Positions 19,134-27,177 of a stretch of DNA of 64,000 nt are shown one piece after another. A program made the translations under genes and the position numbers. The stretch is from positions 408,799 through 472,798 of the forward strand of contig NZ_QKTX01000001.1 of assembly GCF_003253485.1 (NCBI RefSeq), in the 5' to 3' direction. The stretch is from Algoriphagus aquaeductus (GTDB lineage Bacteria; Bacteroidota; Bacteroidia; Cytophagales; Cyclobacteriaceae). The notes under the pieces are model-generated. The model was not told the DNA's origin. It ran no database searches and saw only the letters and a program-made list of their open reading frames with translations. How positions within the stretch are numbered: the stretch's first letter is position 1; each line of letters opens with the position of its first letter.

Positions 19134-20090
19134 ATGAAAAAAATCGGGATACTTTTCGGGATGGAGGACACCTTTCCTCATGCATTTGTAGAACGCGTAA
19201 ATCAAAAAGCAGAAAAAGGAATAGTAGCAGAGGCGGTCAAAATCGATAAAGTCATTCAAAATGAGCTGACCGAGTATGCGGTAATCATCGATCGGATTTC
19301 TCAGGATGTTCCGTTTTATCGGGCGTACCTGAAAAACGCTGCCCTGACCGGTACCGCTGTGATCAATAATCCCTTTTGGTGGAGTGCTGATGACAAGTTT
19401 TTCAACAACTGTCTTGCAGATACCCTTGGTGTTCCGCTACCAAAAACGGTGATTTTACCTTCAGCCAAACATCCGGATGATACCACTTCCAAGTCATTCC
19501 GAAACCTGGTAGCTCCATTGGATTGGGAGGGGATTTTTAATTACGTCGGCTTCCCCGCGTACATGAAGCCTTATGCAGGGGGTGGATGGAAAAATGTCTA
19601 TCGACTGGAGAATAAAGAAGAGTTTTTTCAAAAACATCCAGAAACAGGTCAGTTGGTCATGTTGCTACAGGAGGAGATCGTGTTCGATGAATACTTCAGA
19701 GTTTATTGCTTGGGTGGCAAGGCGGTAAGGATCATGGAATATGAGCCTCGAAATCCCCACCATCTTCGATACGTGGTGGATCGGGCACCTTCCTCCAAAA
19801 AACTTCTCGCCACAGTCAAAGACTACACCACGCGCCTGTGCACGGGATTGGGCTATGACTTCAATACGGTTGAATTTGCAGTCCGTGACGGGATTCCTTA
19901 TGCCATTGATTTTGGCAATCCGGCTCCGGATGCGGATGTCAATTCGGTCGGACAGGAGAATTTTGAATGGGTTGTCGAGGAAGCCGCAAAAATGGCCATC
20001 GCCTATGCCAAAGCCCATAAGCCAGGTAAAATGAATTTGACTTGGGGAACCTTTGTAAAGAATTCAGTAGAAATGGCCAAGAGATTTTAA
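19134..20090 (+). CDS. ATP-grasp ligase (RimK/glutathione synthase-like)
   Basis: This 318-residue ATP-grasp enzyme has a pre-ATP-grasp domain (1-110), the ATP-binding Lys in GFPAYMKPYAGGGWKNVYRL (Lys145) with its glycine-rich loop, the nucleotide-hinge strand LVMLLQEEIVFDEYFRVYCLGG, and magnesium ligands in FNTVEFAVRDG and YAIDFGNPAPDADV (Asp259, Asn262). Such enzymes join a carboxylate to an amine or thiol through an acyl phosphate. It is the second gene of the operon, and the next gene, another type of amidoligase, starts 11 bp after its stop. The substrates are unknown. Confidence 0.88.
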   Translation: MKKIGILFGMEDTFPHAFVERVNQKAEKGIVAEAVKIDKVIQNELTEYAVIIDRISQDVPFYRAYLKNAALTGTAVINNPFWWSADDKFFNNCLADTLGVPLPKTVILPSAKHPDDTTSKSFRNLVAPLDWEGIFNYVGFPAYMKPYAGGGWKNVYRLENKEEFFQKHPETGQLVMLLQEEIVFDEYFRVYCLGGKAVRIMEYEPRNPHHLRYVVDRAPSSKKLLATVKDYTTRLCTGLGYDFNTVEFAVRDGIPYAIDFGNPAPDADVNSVGQENFEWVVEEAAKMAIAYAKAHKPGKMNLTWGTFVKNSVEMAKRF

Positions 20091-20101
20091 TCCTCATCAC
20101 G

Positions 20102-21220
20102 ATGTCTATTGCATTGAAAAAACTTCCCAAGTTTACCCTGGGAGTGGAAGAAGAGTACATGATCATCGATCCCAAAACCAGGGATCTTCGATCGCACATG
20201 TCCAAAATAGTGGAAGGAGGCAAGATTCAACTCCGGGAGCAAGTCAAGGCCGAAATGCACCAATCGGTGGTGGAGGTTGGAACCAATATTTGCCAAAATG
20301 TTGCAGAAGCCAGAAAAGAAGTTTCCTATCTCCGGAAGAAAATTTCAGAATTGGCCACGGCCCAAGGCTTAACCGTCGGGGCTTCCAGCACCCATCCTTT
20401 CGCCAAGTGGCAAGATCAGGAAATCACAGATGATCCACGGTATCACAACATCGTCAATGAGCTTAAAGATATCGCCCGATCCAATCTCATTTTTGGGCTG
20501 CATGTCCATGTGGGGATCGAAAGCAGGGATGTCGCGCTCCAGCTGATGAATCAGGCCTGTTATTTTCTGCCTCATATATACGCACTTACCACAAATTCCC
20601 CGTTTTGGGAAGGTAGAAATACGGGTTTTAAAGCCTTTAGAGCCAAGGTTTTTGCCAAGTTTCCAAGAACCGGTTTGCCGGAATACTTTGATTCGGTCCA
20701 GTCTTATGACAATTTTCTGGAAATTCTGGTCAAAACCAATTGCATCGACAATCCCAAAAAAATCTGGTGGGATCTCCGGATGCACCCCTTTTTCAGTACC
20801 ATCGAGTTTCGAATCTGCGATATGTGTCTGACCGTGGATGAGACCATTTGTATTGTGGCAATCATTCAAGCCGTGGTGGCCAAACTTTACAAGTTGCAGA
20901 TGAGCAACACCAGTTTCAATATTTACCGGATTGCCTTGATCCGGGAGAATAAATTCAGAGCTGCCAGAAATGGGATTGAGGGATTGCTGATTGACTTTGG
21001 GAAAAAGGTCGAAGTGCCTACCAAAGAATTGATCATGGAACTGCTTGAGTTTATAGATGACGTGGTGGATGATCTGGGAAGCAGAGAGGAAATCAATTAT
21101 GTACACAAAATCATGGAAAGAGGAACTGGAGCCGATCAGCAGCTGGAGGTTTTTGAGAAGACTGGCAGTCTGGAAGCTGTGGTTGATTTTATTACAGGAA
21201 AGTTTACCGAAGGGATTTAA
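20102..21220 (+). CDS. carboxylate-amine ligase of the GCS2 family (YbdK-like)
   Basis: This 372-residue protein of the glutamate-cysteine ligase type 2 family opens FTLGVEEEYMIIDPKTRDLRSH with the metal-binding Glu triplet (16-18). It then has GASSTHPFAKWQDQ, the His motif NLIFGLHVHVGIES, and WWDLRMHPFFSTIEFRICDMCLTVDE. GCS2 proteins form gamma-glutamyl or related amide bonds with ATP. The family fold is that of glutamine synthetase, so this is chemically parallel to but unrelated to the ATP-grasp genes around it. The start at 20102 avoids overlap with the preceding gene. It is the third gene of the operon. Confidence 0.9.
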   Translation: MSIALKKLPKFTLGVEEEYMIIDPKTRDLRSHMSKIVEGGKIQLREQVKAEMHQSVVEVGTNICQNVAEARKEVSYLRKKISELATAQGLTVGASSTHPFAKWQDQEITDDPRYHNIVNELKDIARSNLIFGLHVHVGIESRDVALQLMNQACYFLPHIYALTTNSPFWEGRNTGFKAFRAKVFAKFPRTGLPEYFDSVQSYDNFLEILVKTNCIDNPKKIWWDLRMHPFFSTIEFRICDMCLTVDETICIVAIIQAVVAKLYKLQMSNTSFNIYRIALIRENKFRAARNGIEGLLIDFGKKVEVPTKELIMELLEFIDDVVDDLGSREEINYVHKIMERGTGADQQLEVFEKTGSLEAVVDFITGKFTEGI

Positions 21221-21262
21221 CCTATTGCTTACCTTTGGTCCCAAGACTTAACGGAAGGAACT

Positions 21263-22093
21263 GTGCCTAGGAAAAAAACAAATCTTGCCATTTTGGACAT
21301 GTACAACGGCGAGCCCAATCAGGGGATGCGTTGTATCCATGATATTTTGGAGAGGTTTTCGGATCAGATCAGCTTCAGGGAATTTGACGTAAGGGGTAAA
21401 GGAGAGCTTCCTGATATTCGGGAATTTGATCTGTTTATTTCTACCGGAGGTCCCGGTAATCCTTTAGAGGGAGACGGGAATTGGGATTTGAAATACTACG
21501 ATTTCTTGGATCAGGTTTGGATTTGGAATCAAAATCACAGTCGAAAAAAACACCTGCTGTTGATTTGTCATTCGTTTCAGATGGCCTGCAAGCATTTTGG
21601 GTTGGGGGACATCACCCCGCGCAAATCCCAGTCTTTTGGTGTCATGACCGTACACAAAACCCCGGAAGGACTCTTTGATCCTATATTCCAAAACCTGAGT
21701 AATCCTTTTTGGGCGGTGGATTCCCGAGACTATCAAGTGGTCCAGCCTGATCATAGAAAGTTTAAAACGCTCGGAGCAAAAATCATTGCCCTAGAAAAAA
21801 TCCGTAACCACGTCGAATATGAAAGGGCGATCATGGGAGTCCGTTTTTCTGATGAAATCGTCGGGACACAGTTTCATCCCGAAGCAGATCCCATCAGTTT
21901 TTTGGAACATCTGAAAAAACCTATGGTGAAAGAAAAAATCATCGAGCTAAAAGGAAAAGCAAAGTATCGAACCATGTTGGAGAATTTGGTGGATGAGGAT
22001 AAAATCTATCGAACCAATGAAACTTTCATTCCCAATTTTCTTTCCCAAGCCCTTCAGAAAATCAAGTTATCCCAGTCCCCAACCTTAATCTGA
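21263..22093 (+). CDS. class I glutamine amidotransferase (GMP synthase GATase-like)
   Basis: This 276-residue protein starts at GTG. The triad is visible: nucleophile Cys102 in LLICHSFQMA, and His205 and Glu207 in GTQFHPEADP. The oxyanion strand is ISTGGPGNPLEGDG. The elbow reads ICHSFQ rather than the common GxCxGxQ, so activity should be tested rather than assumed. A C-terminal extension of about 65 residues follows the usual domain. It would supply ammonia to an acyl phosphate made by one of the ligases nearby. The next gene starts 1 bp after its stop. Confidence 0.88.
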   Translation: MPRKKTNLAILDMYNGEPNQGMRCIHDILERFSDQISFREFDVRGKGELPDIREFDLFISTGGPGNPLEGDGNWDLKYYDFLDQVWIWNQNHSRKKHLLLICHSFQMACKHFGLGDITPRKSQSFGVMTVHKTPEGLFDPIFQNLSNPFWAVDSRDYQVVQPDHRKFKTLGAKIIALEKIRNHVEYERAIMGVRFSDEIVGTQFHPEADPISFLEHLKKPMVKEKIIELKGKAKYRTMLENLVDEDKIYRTNETFIPNFLSQALQKIKLSQSPTLI

Positions 22094-22094
22094 T

Positions 22095-23285
22095 ATGATC
22101 CAAAAGCTTCGAGAGCAGTTTAATCAAGAATTTTCGGAGGATAAGTATAAGGAACTTCTTCGGGATATTGCTTCGGATTTTGGCTATGCGCCCACCTTTC
22201 GGATTGCGGAAACTCCCTTTTTTATCCCCAAAACCCTCGAAAAGCAGATCTTTGAAGCTTGTAGCCAAGTCATAGACTTTATCAAAAGGCCTGATTTCAA
22301 ACAATTGACTCAGCGGTCCATCGAGCTAAACACGGCTGTGCCCAATGAAGATGCCCATACGCAGTTTCTGGCGATTGACTTTGGAGTCTGCGAAGAAAAC
22401 GGGGCCATAGTTCCTAAATTGATAGAGGTTCAGGGATTTCCCTCCATCTTTAATTTTCAATTGAACCTGTTTCAAAAATTCAGGAAGCTGTACCCTTTTC
22501 TTGCTCAACTTAGCCCATACCCCAATGGAATCGATGAGGAGCAATACTTAAGCTTATTGAAGCAGGTGATTTTTGGCGGGTGGACTCAGGAAGAAGTGGT
22601 ATTATTGGAAATCGAGCCGGAGAAGCAAAACACCAAAATTGATTTTTATTATGCCAATCGGGATTTGGGTATCCCTGTGATCTGTGTGACGGAGGTGATC
22701 AAAGAGGGTCGTCAGCTGTTTTACACCAAGGCTTCGGGAGAAAAAATCAGAATTCGGAGAATTTACAACCGGGTGATCTTTGATGAACTCAATCTCCGAA
22801 AAGACTTAAAGTTGACTTTTAGCTTTGAAGAGGATTTGGATGTGGAGTGGGCAGGTCATCCCAATTGGTACACCCGAATTTCAAAATTCATTCTACCGTA
22901 TTTGAAAGGTCCCTACTTCATTGAGACCCAATTGCTGAGTGACTTGGAGGTTATTCCGGAAGATTTGGAAAATTACGTCTTAAAACCCTTGTTTTCTTTT
23001 TCAGGTTCGGGGGTGATTTTTCATGTCAAAAAGGAAGATATTGAATCCGTGAAGGAACGAGACCTGTATATCCTTCAGAAAAAAGTCCACTACCTGCCTG
23101 TGGTTCAATCACCGGATGGAGGAGTCAAAGTGGAGGTGAGGATTTTGTGCCTTTGGCCTGAAAAAGATGAAAGCCCGACTCTCGTGGGGAACCTCGTTCG
23201 GTTGAGCCGGGGCGAGATGATCGGCGTCAAATTCAATAAGGACAAAGATTGGGTAGGGGGATCAATAGGTCTGTTTGAAAAATGA
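22095..23285 (+). CDS. uncharacterised protein resembling a circularly permuted ATP-grasp, last gene of amidoligase operon
   Basis: The protein has 396 residues with no signal peptide. Segments that look like ligase motifs are AIVPKLIEVQGFPSIFNFQ (104-122), a basic patch, IRIRRIYNRVIFDEL (218-231), and NYVLKPLFSFSGSGVIFHVKKEDI (293-315), which resembles the Lys and glycine-rich loop of glutathionylspermidine synthase-type, circularly permuted ATP-grasp enzymes. The end reads WVGGSIGLFEK. I assign the fold by pattern, not by a match I can verify. Its 1-bp spacing to the amidotransferase gene argues for tight coupling. It ends at a strong terminator. Confidence 0.7.
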   Translation: MIQKLREQFNQEFSEDKYKELLRDIASDFGYAPTFRIAETPFFIPKTLEKQIFEACSQVIDFIKRPDFKQLTQRSIELNTAVPNEDAHTQFLAIDFGVCEENGAIVPKLIEVQGFPSIFNFQLNLFQKFRKLYPFLAQLSPYPNGIDEEQYLSLLKQVIFGGWTQEEVVLLEIEPEKQNTKIDFYYANRDLGIPVICVTEVIKEGRQLFYTKASGEKIRIRRIYNRVIFDELNLRKDLKLTFSFEEDLDVEWAGHPNWYTRISKFILPYLKGPYFIETQLLSDLEVIPEDLENYVLKPLFSFSGSGVIFHVKKEDIESVKERDLYILQKKVHYLPVVQSPDGGVKVEVRILCLWPEKDESPTLVGNLVRLSRGEMIGVKFNKDKDWVGGSIGLFEK

Positions 23286-23310
23286 AAGCCGGTAGGAAAC
23301 CGGCTTTTTT
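23285..23310 (+). terminator. terminator of the amidoligase operon
   Basis: AAAGCCGGT and ACCGGCTTT pair around a 5-base loop and are followed by TTT. The hairpin overlaps the last base of the operon stop codon and directly abuts the pyrE stop on the other strand, so it may serve both directions. Confidence 0.85.
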
Positions 23311-23958
23311 CTATTCTTGCATCCATTTACTGGGATTGACTCTCCATTCGGAGAGGGATTTTAAGGTGGATTCATTGATGTAGTGGCTCGCTACCGCCTG
23401 AGGAAGCAGTGCATCGTAATGACTCAAACAGACTAATTTTACTCCGGCATTTGAGAAATTCTGGTCTGCTACCTCAAATCCATAACTGAAAATGGCGACC
23501 ATCCCCAATACCTCAAATCCTGCGTGGCGCAAGTCTTCTACAGCCTTCAGCGAACTTCCTCCAGTAGAAACCAAGTCTTCCACAACGACTACTTTTTGAC
23601 CGGGGGTTACTTTTCCTTCGATCATATTTTCCATGCCATGGCCTTTGGGCTTGGACCTGACATAGACAAAGGGCAGGTTCAGTTCATTGGCAATGAGTGC
23701 TCCTTGAGGAATACCTGCAGTCGCCACTCCGGCGATAGCTTCTGTTTCCGGGAAAAAATGCCGGACTGATTTTACCAATTCATCCCGGACAAGATTTCTA
23801 ACTTCAGGAAAGGAAAGCGAAAGTCTGTTGTCGCAATAAATCGGGGATTTCCAGCCAGAAGCCCAAGTAAAGGGCTTTTCAGGTTGCAGTCGGATGGCTT
23901 GAATTTCGAGTAGTTTTTGGGCTACTTCAGCTGCTGTGATGGGGTTGAGAATTTCCAT
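23311..23958 (-). CDS. pyrE: orotate phosphoribosyltransferase
   Basis: This 215-residue enzyme of de novo pyrimidine synthesis converts orotate and PRPP to OMP. The PRPP-binding signature is KVVVVEDLVSTGGSSLKAVEDL. Substrate regions are FTWASGWKSPIYCDNRLSLSFPEVR and AGVATAGIPQGALIAN. The ATG at 23958 (MEILNPITAAEVA) is chosen, since longer versions add an unrelated hydrophobic stretch. It is divergent from the NUDIX gene at 24054. Confidence 0.96.
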   Translation of the reverse strand: MEILNPITAAEVAQKLLEIQAIRLQPEKPFTWASGWKSPIYCDNRLSLSFPEVRNLVRDELVKSVRHFFPETEAIAGVATAGIPQGALIANELNLPFVYVRSKPKGHGMENMIEGKVTPGQKVVVVEDLVSTGGSSLKAVEDLRHAGFEVLGMVAIFSYGFEVADQNFSNAGVKLVCLSHYDALLPQAVASHYINESTLKSLSEWRVNPSKWMQE

Positions 23959-24053
23959 GGGGTCAAAAATAAGGGAATATAAAGCTATGAAATTGTGACA
24001 GCTGATTTTTTTATGCATTTTTGACCACACCACCATCTTTTACACAGACCCAC

Positions 24054-24740
24054 ATGAAGATCTTTGTGAATGACAAGCCTTTGGAGATTCTCAACTATGA
24101 AGAGCTTGATTCTTCCAAGTCGTTTGAGCATAGTTACCAGAATTTGGATGAAATTCCCGAAGATGTAGAATGGGATGAAGATGTGATTTTTCATGAGCCC
24201 AGTCAGGATTTGGTGATCCGTCTGCTGTACTTGATGCGGACCCGGAAAATGAAAAAACTGGACTCGGTAACTTTGGTGACCCACGATAAAAAGGCACTAA
24301 AAGAGTTTGTGAAAAGCAGGTTTTTGATCATCAAGGCAGCAGGAGGGATTGTGTCCAAAAAAGACAAAATCCTGATGATTTACCGCTTGGGGAAATGGGA
24401 TTTTCCGAAAGGGAAATTTGACAAAGGGGAGACCCCGGAGGAATGTGCCAAAAGGGAAGTGGAAGAGGAATGTAATGTCAAAGTGAAAATCGATTCCCAT
24501 ATCTGCAATACTTGGCACACCTACACCCAAAACAGAAGAAGCATCCTCAAAAAGACCTATTGGTATGCGATGGACTGCATCAATGATTCGGGAATGAAGC
24601 CGCAGGTAGAAGAGGGGATAGATGAGATTTTGTGGCTTTCTGAAGGAGATGCCAAGACTGCCTTGATCAATTCCTATCCCTCAATGAGATATCTCTTCAA
24701 GCAATACTTACTCAATCACCTGAAATCTCAGATTTTGTAA
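24054..24740 (+). CDS. NUDIX hydrolase with N-terminal extension
   Basis: The protein has 228 residues. The Nudix box lies in the second half as GKFDKGETPEECAKREVEEECNV, preceded by MIYRLGKWDFPK. The first 90 residues (MKIFVNDKPLEILNYEELDSS ... VTLVTHDKKALKEFVKSRF) form a separate alpha/beta region. Such enzymes hydrolyse a nucleoside diphosphate linked to another group, and the substrate is unknown. The ATG at 24054 is favoured over an upstream TTG. The 3' end overlaps the convergent coaD by 13 bp. Confidence 0.88.
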   Translation: MKIFVNDKPLEILNYEELDSSKSFEHSYQNLDEIPEDVEWDEDVIFHEPSQDLVIRLLYLMRTRKMKKLDSVTLVTHDKKALKEFVKSRFLIIKAAGGIVSKKDKILMIYRLGKWDFPKGKFDKGETPEECAKREVEEECNVKVKIDSHICNTWHTYTQNRRSILKKTYWYAMDCINDSGMKPQVEEGIDEILWLSEGDAKTALINSYPSMRYLFKQYLLNHLKSQIL

Positions 24741-25183
24741 GGGAGAAATTCGCTGACATCTCCACCATAGCGATGCACTTCTCTGATCACGGTGGAGCTG
24801 ATGGCAGCAAAAGGTGGGGATGTAATCAAAAACACGGTTTCCAATTCCTCATTGAGGTATCGGTTCATTTGACTGATGGTGTTTTCGTATTCAAAATCGG
24901 TGGTATTTCTCAATCCCCGAATTAAAAATTTCGCCTCCAGTTTTTTGGCCAAAGTAGAAGTCAGCTCGTTGTAAACCACCACTTTAACCCGATCGGTGTT
25001 GAGGTACACACTTTGGATTTTTTCAACCATCACATCGATTTCGAAATAGCGGTTTTTTTTGGTGGAGTTGTAGCCGATCCCGATGATGACCTCATCAAAA
25101 AGCTCTAGACTTCTCAAGACTATGTCGTGATGCCCCATCGTGTATGGATCAAAGGATCCCGGGAAAATGGCGATTTTCTTCAT
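24728..25183 (-). CDS. coaD: phosphopantetheine adenylyltransferase
   Basis: This 151-residue enzyme catalyses the penultimate step of coenzyme A synthesis. The nucleotidyltransferase motif is FPGSFDPYTMGHHDIVLRSL (T/HxGH type). The substrate motif RGLRNTTDFEYE and the C-terminal SSTVIREVHRYGGDVSEFLP are also visible. It lies 3 bp downstream of the DUF3822 gene, a pairing seen widely in Bacteroidota. Confidence 0.97.
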   Translation of the reverse strand: MKKIAIFPGSFDPYTMGHHDIVLRSLELFDEVIIGIGYNSTKKNRYFEIDVMVEKIQSVYLNTDRVKVVVYNELTSTLAKKLEAKFLIRGLRNTTDFEYENTISQMNRYLNEELETVFLITSPPFAAISSTVIREVHRYGGDVSEFLPYKI

Positions 25184-25186
25184 GGA

Positions 25187-26005
25187 TCAGTCATATTGCC
25201 AATAGGTCTCAAAGATGTGCTCCGACTTCAGATGTTTAAACCCATGCGAATAATTTTGATTGGCGTGGGGTTTAAGAATTCTGAAATGGGTGAAGTAAAA
25301 AGAGCCCCAAGCTTCGTTGATGTCAGATTTTTCAGGTACTCCAAAGAGATTGATCCTCACATGATTTCGGTCATACCGGAGTGTTTCGATCATAATGAGG
25401 ATGTATTTGAGCATATCTTCTTTAGAACTGATTTCAAATCTATTGAAAACGGAAAGATCCTGATCAGTAAAGGCAGCTAGGTAAATATGTGTTTGCTGGT
25501 AGTCTACCAATATTTCCTGGCCGATAAGATTAAATCTTTCTTTGAAAAGGTAAGAAAGAAATGAGCTCGCGCCATGGATAATTTGATTTTCAGAAAATCT
25601 CGCGTCCAGATTCTTTTTTATTTTCTGAGAAAGAAAGGAGACGATCTGTAGATTGTTGCTATCCAGTGGAGAATTGAAAAAATGGGCGTTTTCGGGAACT
25701 TGCCCCGTAAGTTGAAGATAATCCCCTTCTTTTCCAGTCTGAAAAAGAACCCCCGGGATCAAATTGAACAATCCTTCATGGACATAGATTTTTGCCGGGA
25801 CGTCAATCTTGAGTAGAGGATCTGAATTAAACTCTTCCTCCATTTTGTTCCATTCAAATTTCAGATGATGGTGGACTGCAATGTTTGAATTGTTTTTGTC
25901 TTTGGCAAAGACAAACAGGGTATGGGGATAAAGAAAAAGTGATAAGCCCGCTGTGTCCTCCACATCAAACTTATCACTCTTATATACCTTGAGATTATTT
26001 TCCAA
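25187..26005 (-). CDS. DUF3822 family protein
   Basis: A 272-residue soluble protein with a duplicated actin-like (ASKHA-type) pattern: AGLSLFLYPHTLFVFAKD, then later EILVDYQQTHIYLAAFTDQDLSVFNRFEISSKEDMLKYILIMIETLR. DUF3822 is found next to coaD (often with rsmD) in Bacteroidota and its role is unknown. The spacing to coaD is 3 bp, and 12 bp separate it from the upstream hypothetical gene. Confidence 0.85.
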   Translation of the reverse strand: MENNLKVYKSDKFDVEDTAGLSLFLYPHTLFVFAKDKNNSNIAVHHHLKFEWNKMEEEFNSDPLLKIDVPAKIYVHEGLFNLIPGVLFQTGKEGDYLQLTGQVPENAHFFNSPLDSNNLQIVSFLSQKIKKNLDARFSENQIIHGASSFLSYLFKERFNLIGQEILVDYQQTHIYLAAFTDQDLSVFNRFEISSKEDMLKYILIMIETLRYDRNHVRINLFGVPEKSDINEAWGSFYFTHFRILKPHANQNYSHGFKHLKSEHIFETYWQYD

Positions 26006-26017
26006 GATCAGTAGCTG

Positions 26018-26602
26018 TTATTTCCAGTTACCTTCCGTAGAAGCATCAGTTCTAGAACCTACTCTCAACGCTTTTTCATTGTTGTTTGCTCTTCTTTTTG
26101 GGTTGATTGGAGAAGGGTCACGGATTTCGAATACGTTGACCATGTAGCCTCCGGTCTTTTCTACCTTGTCTGCAAAAAACTCAAATTGCTTTCCACCGGA
26201 ACCTGGTACTACAGGAAGAAGGTCGATATTGAAATCAGGGAATTTGCGAGCGTTGAATAAAGAGTCCATTACAGGCACAGAACCCAAGGTGTCATACGAA
26301 ACATTGATTTCCTCAGCTCCATAATCAAGGAGTTTGGTGGTTTCTGTTCTTTGTACGATCCAGATGGTACCCTCTTCAATAAACATTCTCAAAGAATCCC
26401 AGGTGCTCGCATACTTTCCATTGGAGGCTTGGTAGGCCAACTGAGCATCGCGTAGCATGGTCAGTTTTTCGATAGCAGCAGCTTCCAATAAAGCTATTCT
26501 TTTTTCTTCCTCTACAACGTCATTTACGCCTTTCCATAGCAGGTAGCCAAGGAATGCGGCAACGGCAAAGAATACTAATGAGAGAACTTTTGTAAGATTC
26601 AT
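26018..26602 (-). CDS. hypothetical membrane-anchored protein (194 aa)
   Basis: The protein has an N-terminal transmembrane helix (5-24, VLSLVFFAVAAFLGYLLW), then a helix IEKLTMLRDAQLAYQASNGKYASTWDSLRMFIEEG. The latter is reminiscent of the long N-terminal helix plus short domain of pseudopilin-like proteins. The remainder is periplasmic and ends with a polar tail. A true type IV pilin cleavage site is not visible. It is co-transcribed with DUF3822 and coaD. The function is unknown. Confidence 0.75.
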   Translation of the reverse strand: MNLTKVLSLVFFAVAAFLGYLLWKGVNDVVEEEKRIALLEAAAIEKLTMLRDAQLAYQASNGKYASTWDSLRMFIEEGTIWIVQRTETTKLLDYGAEEINVSYDTLGSVPVMDSLFNARKFPDFNIDLLPVVPGSGGKQFEFFADKVEKTGGYMVNVFEIRDPSPINPKRRANNNEKALRVGSRTDASTEGNWK

Positions 26603-26651
26603 TTGATTAAGATTTAGAAATCGGATTAAGGTTGAAGGTTTTTAAAACGTG

Positions 26652-27161
26652 CTATTTTATAGAAATATTTCCAAAATTAAAATATCCTTTACACAATCCC
26701 AGCTCCGAAAGAGATTTAATTCCCCAAAATACTCCATGAAGGGAATTCTTTTCAAGTGAACTGATCTCTTCAAATGACATCCATTTGATTTCGTTCAGGA
26801 TTTGGTTTTCCCCTGAAAGCTCGGGGTCTTTTCCCAGTACTGCAATACCGTTGATCCTTTTTACCAAGAAAAAATGTTCTATGGCGTGTAAAGGAGGATT
26901 TAAAAATTCATTGACAAAGAGAAAATCGCTGACTTCGATTTCGAGACCGGTTTCTTCCAAAAACTCCCTTTTCAGGTTATCCATGGCATTGGCGCCAAAT
27001 TTCATTCCTCCTCCGGGGGTAGACCAGAAAAATTTGCCTTCTCCCATCAGGTGTTTGACCATGAGGATTTTATTGTCTTCAATCAGGATCCCATTTACCC
27101 TTGTTCGGAGTCGATGACCAAATTTTGCCTCAATTTCTTTGCTGATCTTATCCGTTGACAT
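26652..27161 (-). CDS. NUDIX domain-containing hydrolase
   Basis: This 169-residue protein has a Nudix box starting STPGGGMKFGANAMDNLKREFLEETGLEI. The REFLEETG core is intact, although the usual first Glu after GGG is replaced. NRVNGILIEDNKILMVKHLMGEGKFFW is the typical first strand. The substrate is unknown. The start codon lies only 16 bp from the start of the divergent helicase gene, so the two promoters must overlap the coding ends. Confidence 0.88.
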   Translation of the reverse strand: MSTDKISKEIEAKFGHRLRTRVNGILIEDNKILMVKHLMGEGKFFWSTPGGGMKFGANAMDNLKREFLEETGLEIEVSDFLFVNEFLNPPLHAIEHFFLVKRINGIAVLGKDPELSGENQILNEIKWMSFEEISSLEKNSLHGVFWGIKSLSELGLCKGYFNFGNISIK

Positions 27162-27177
27162 TTACATTCGCTTATTC

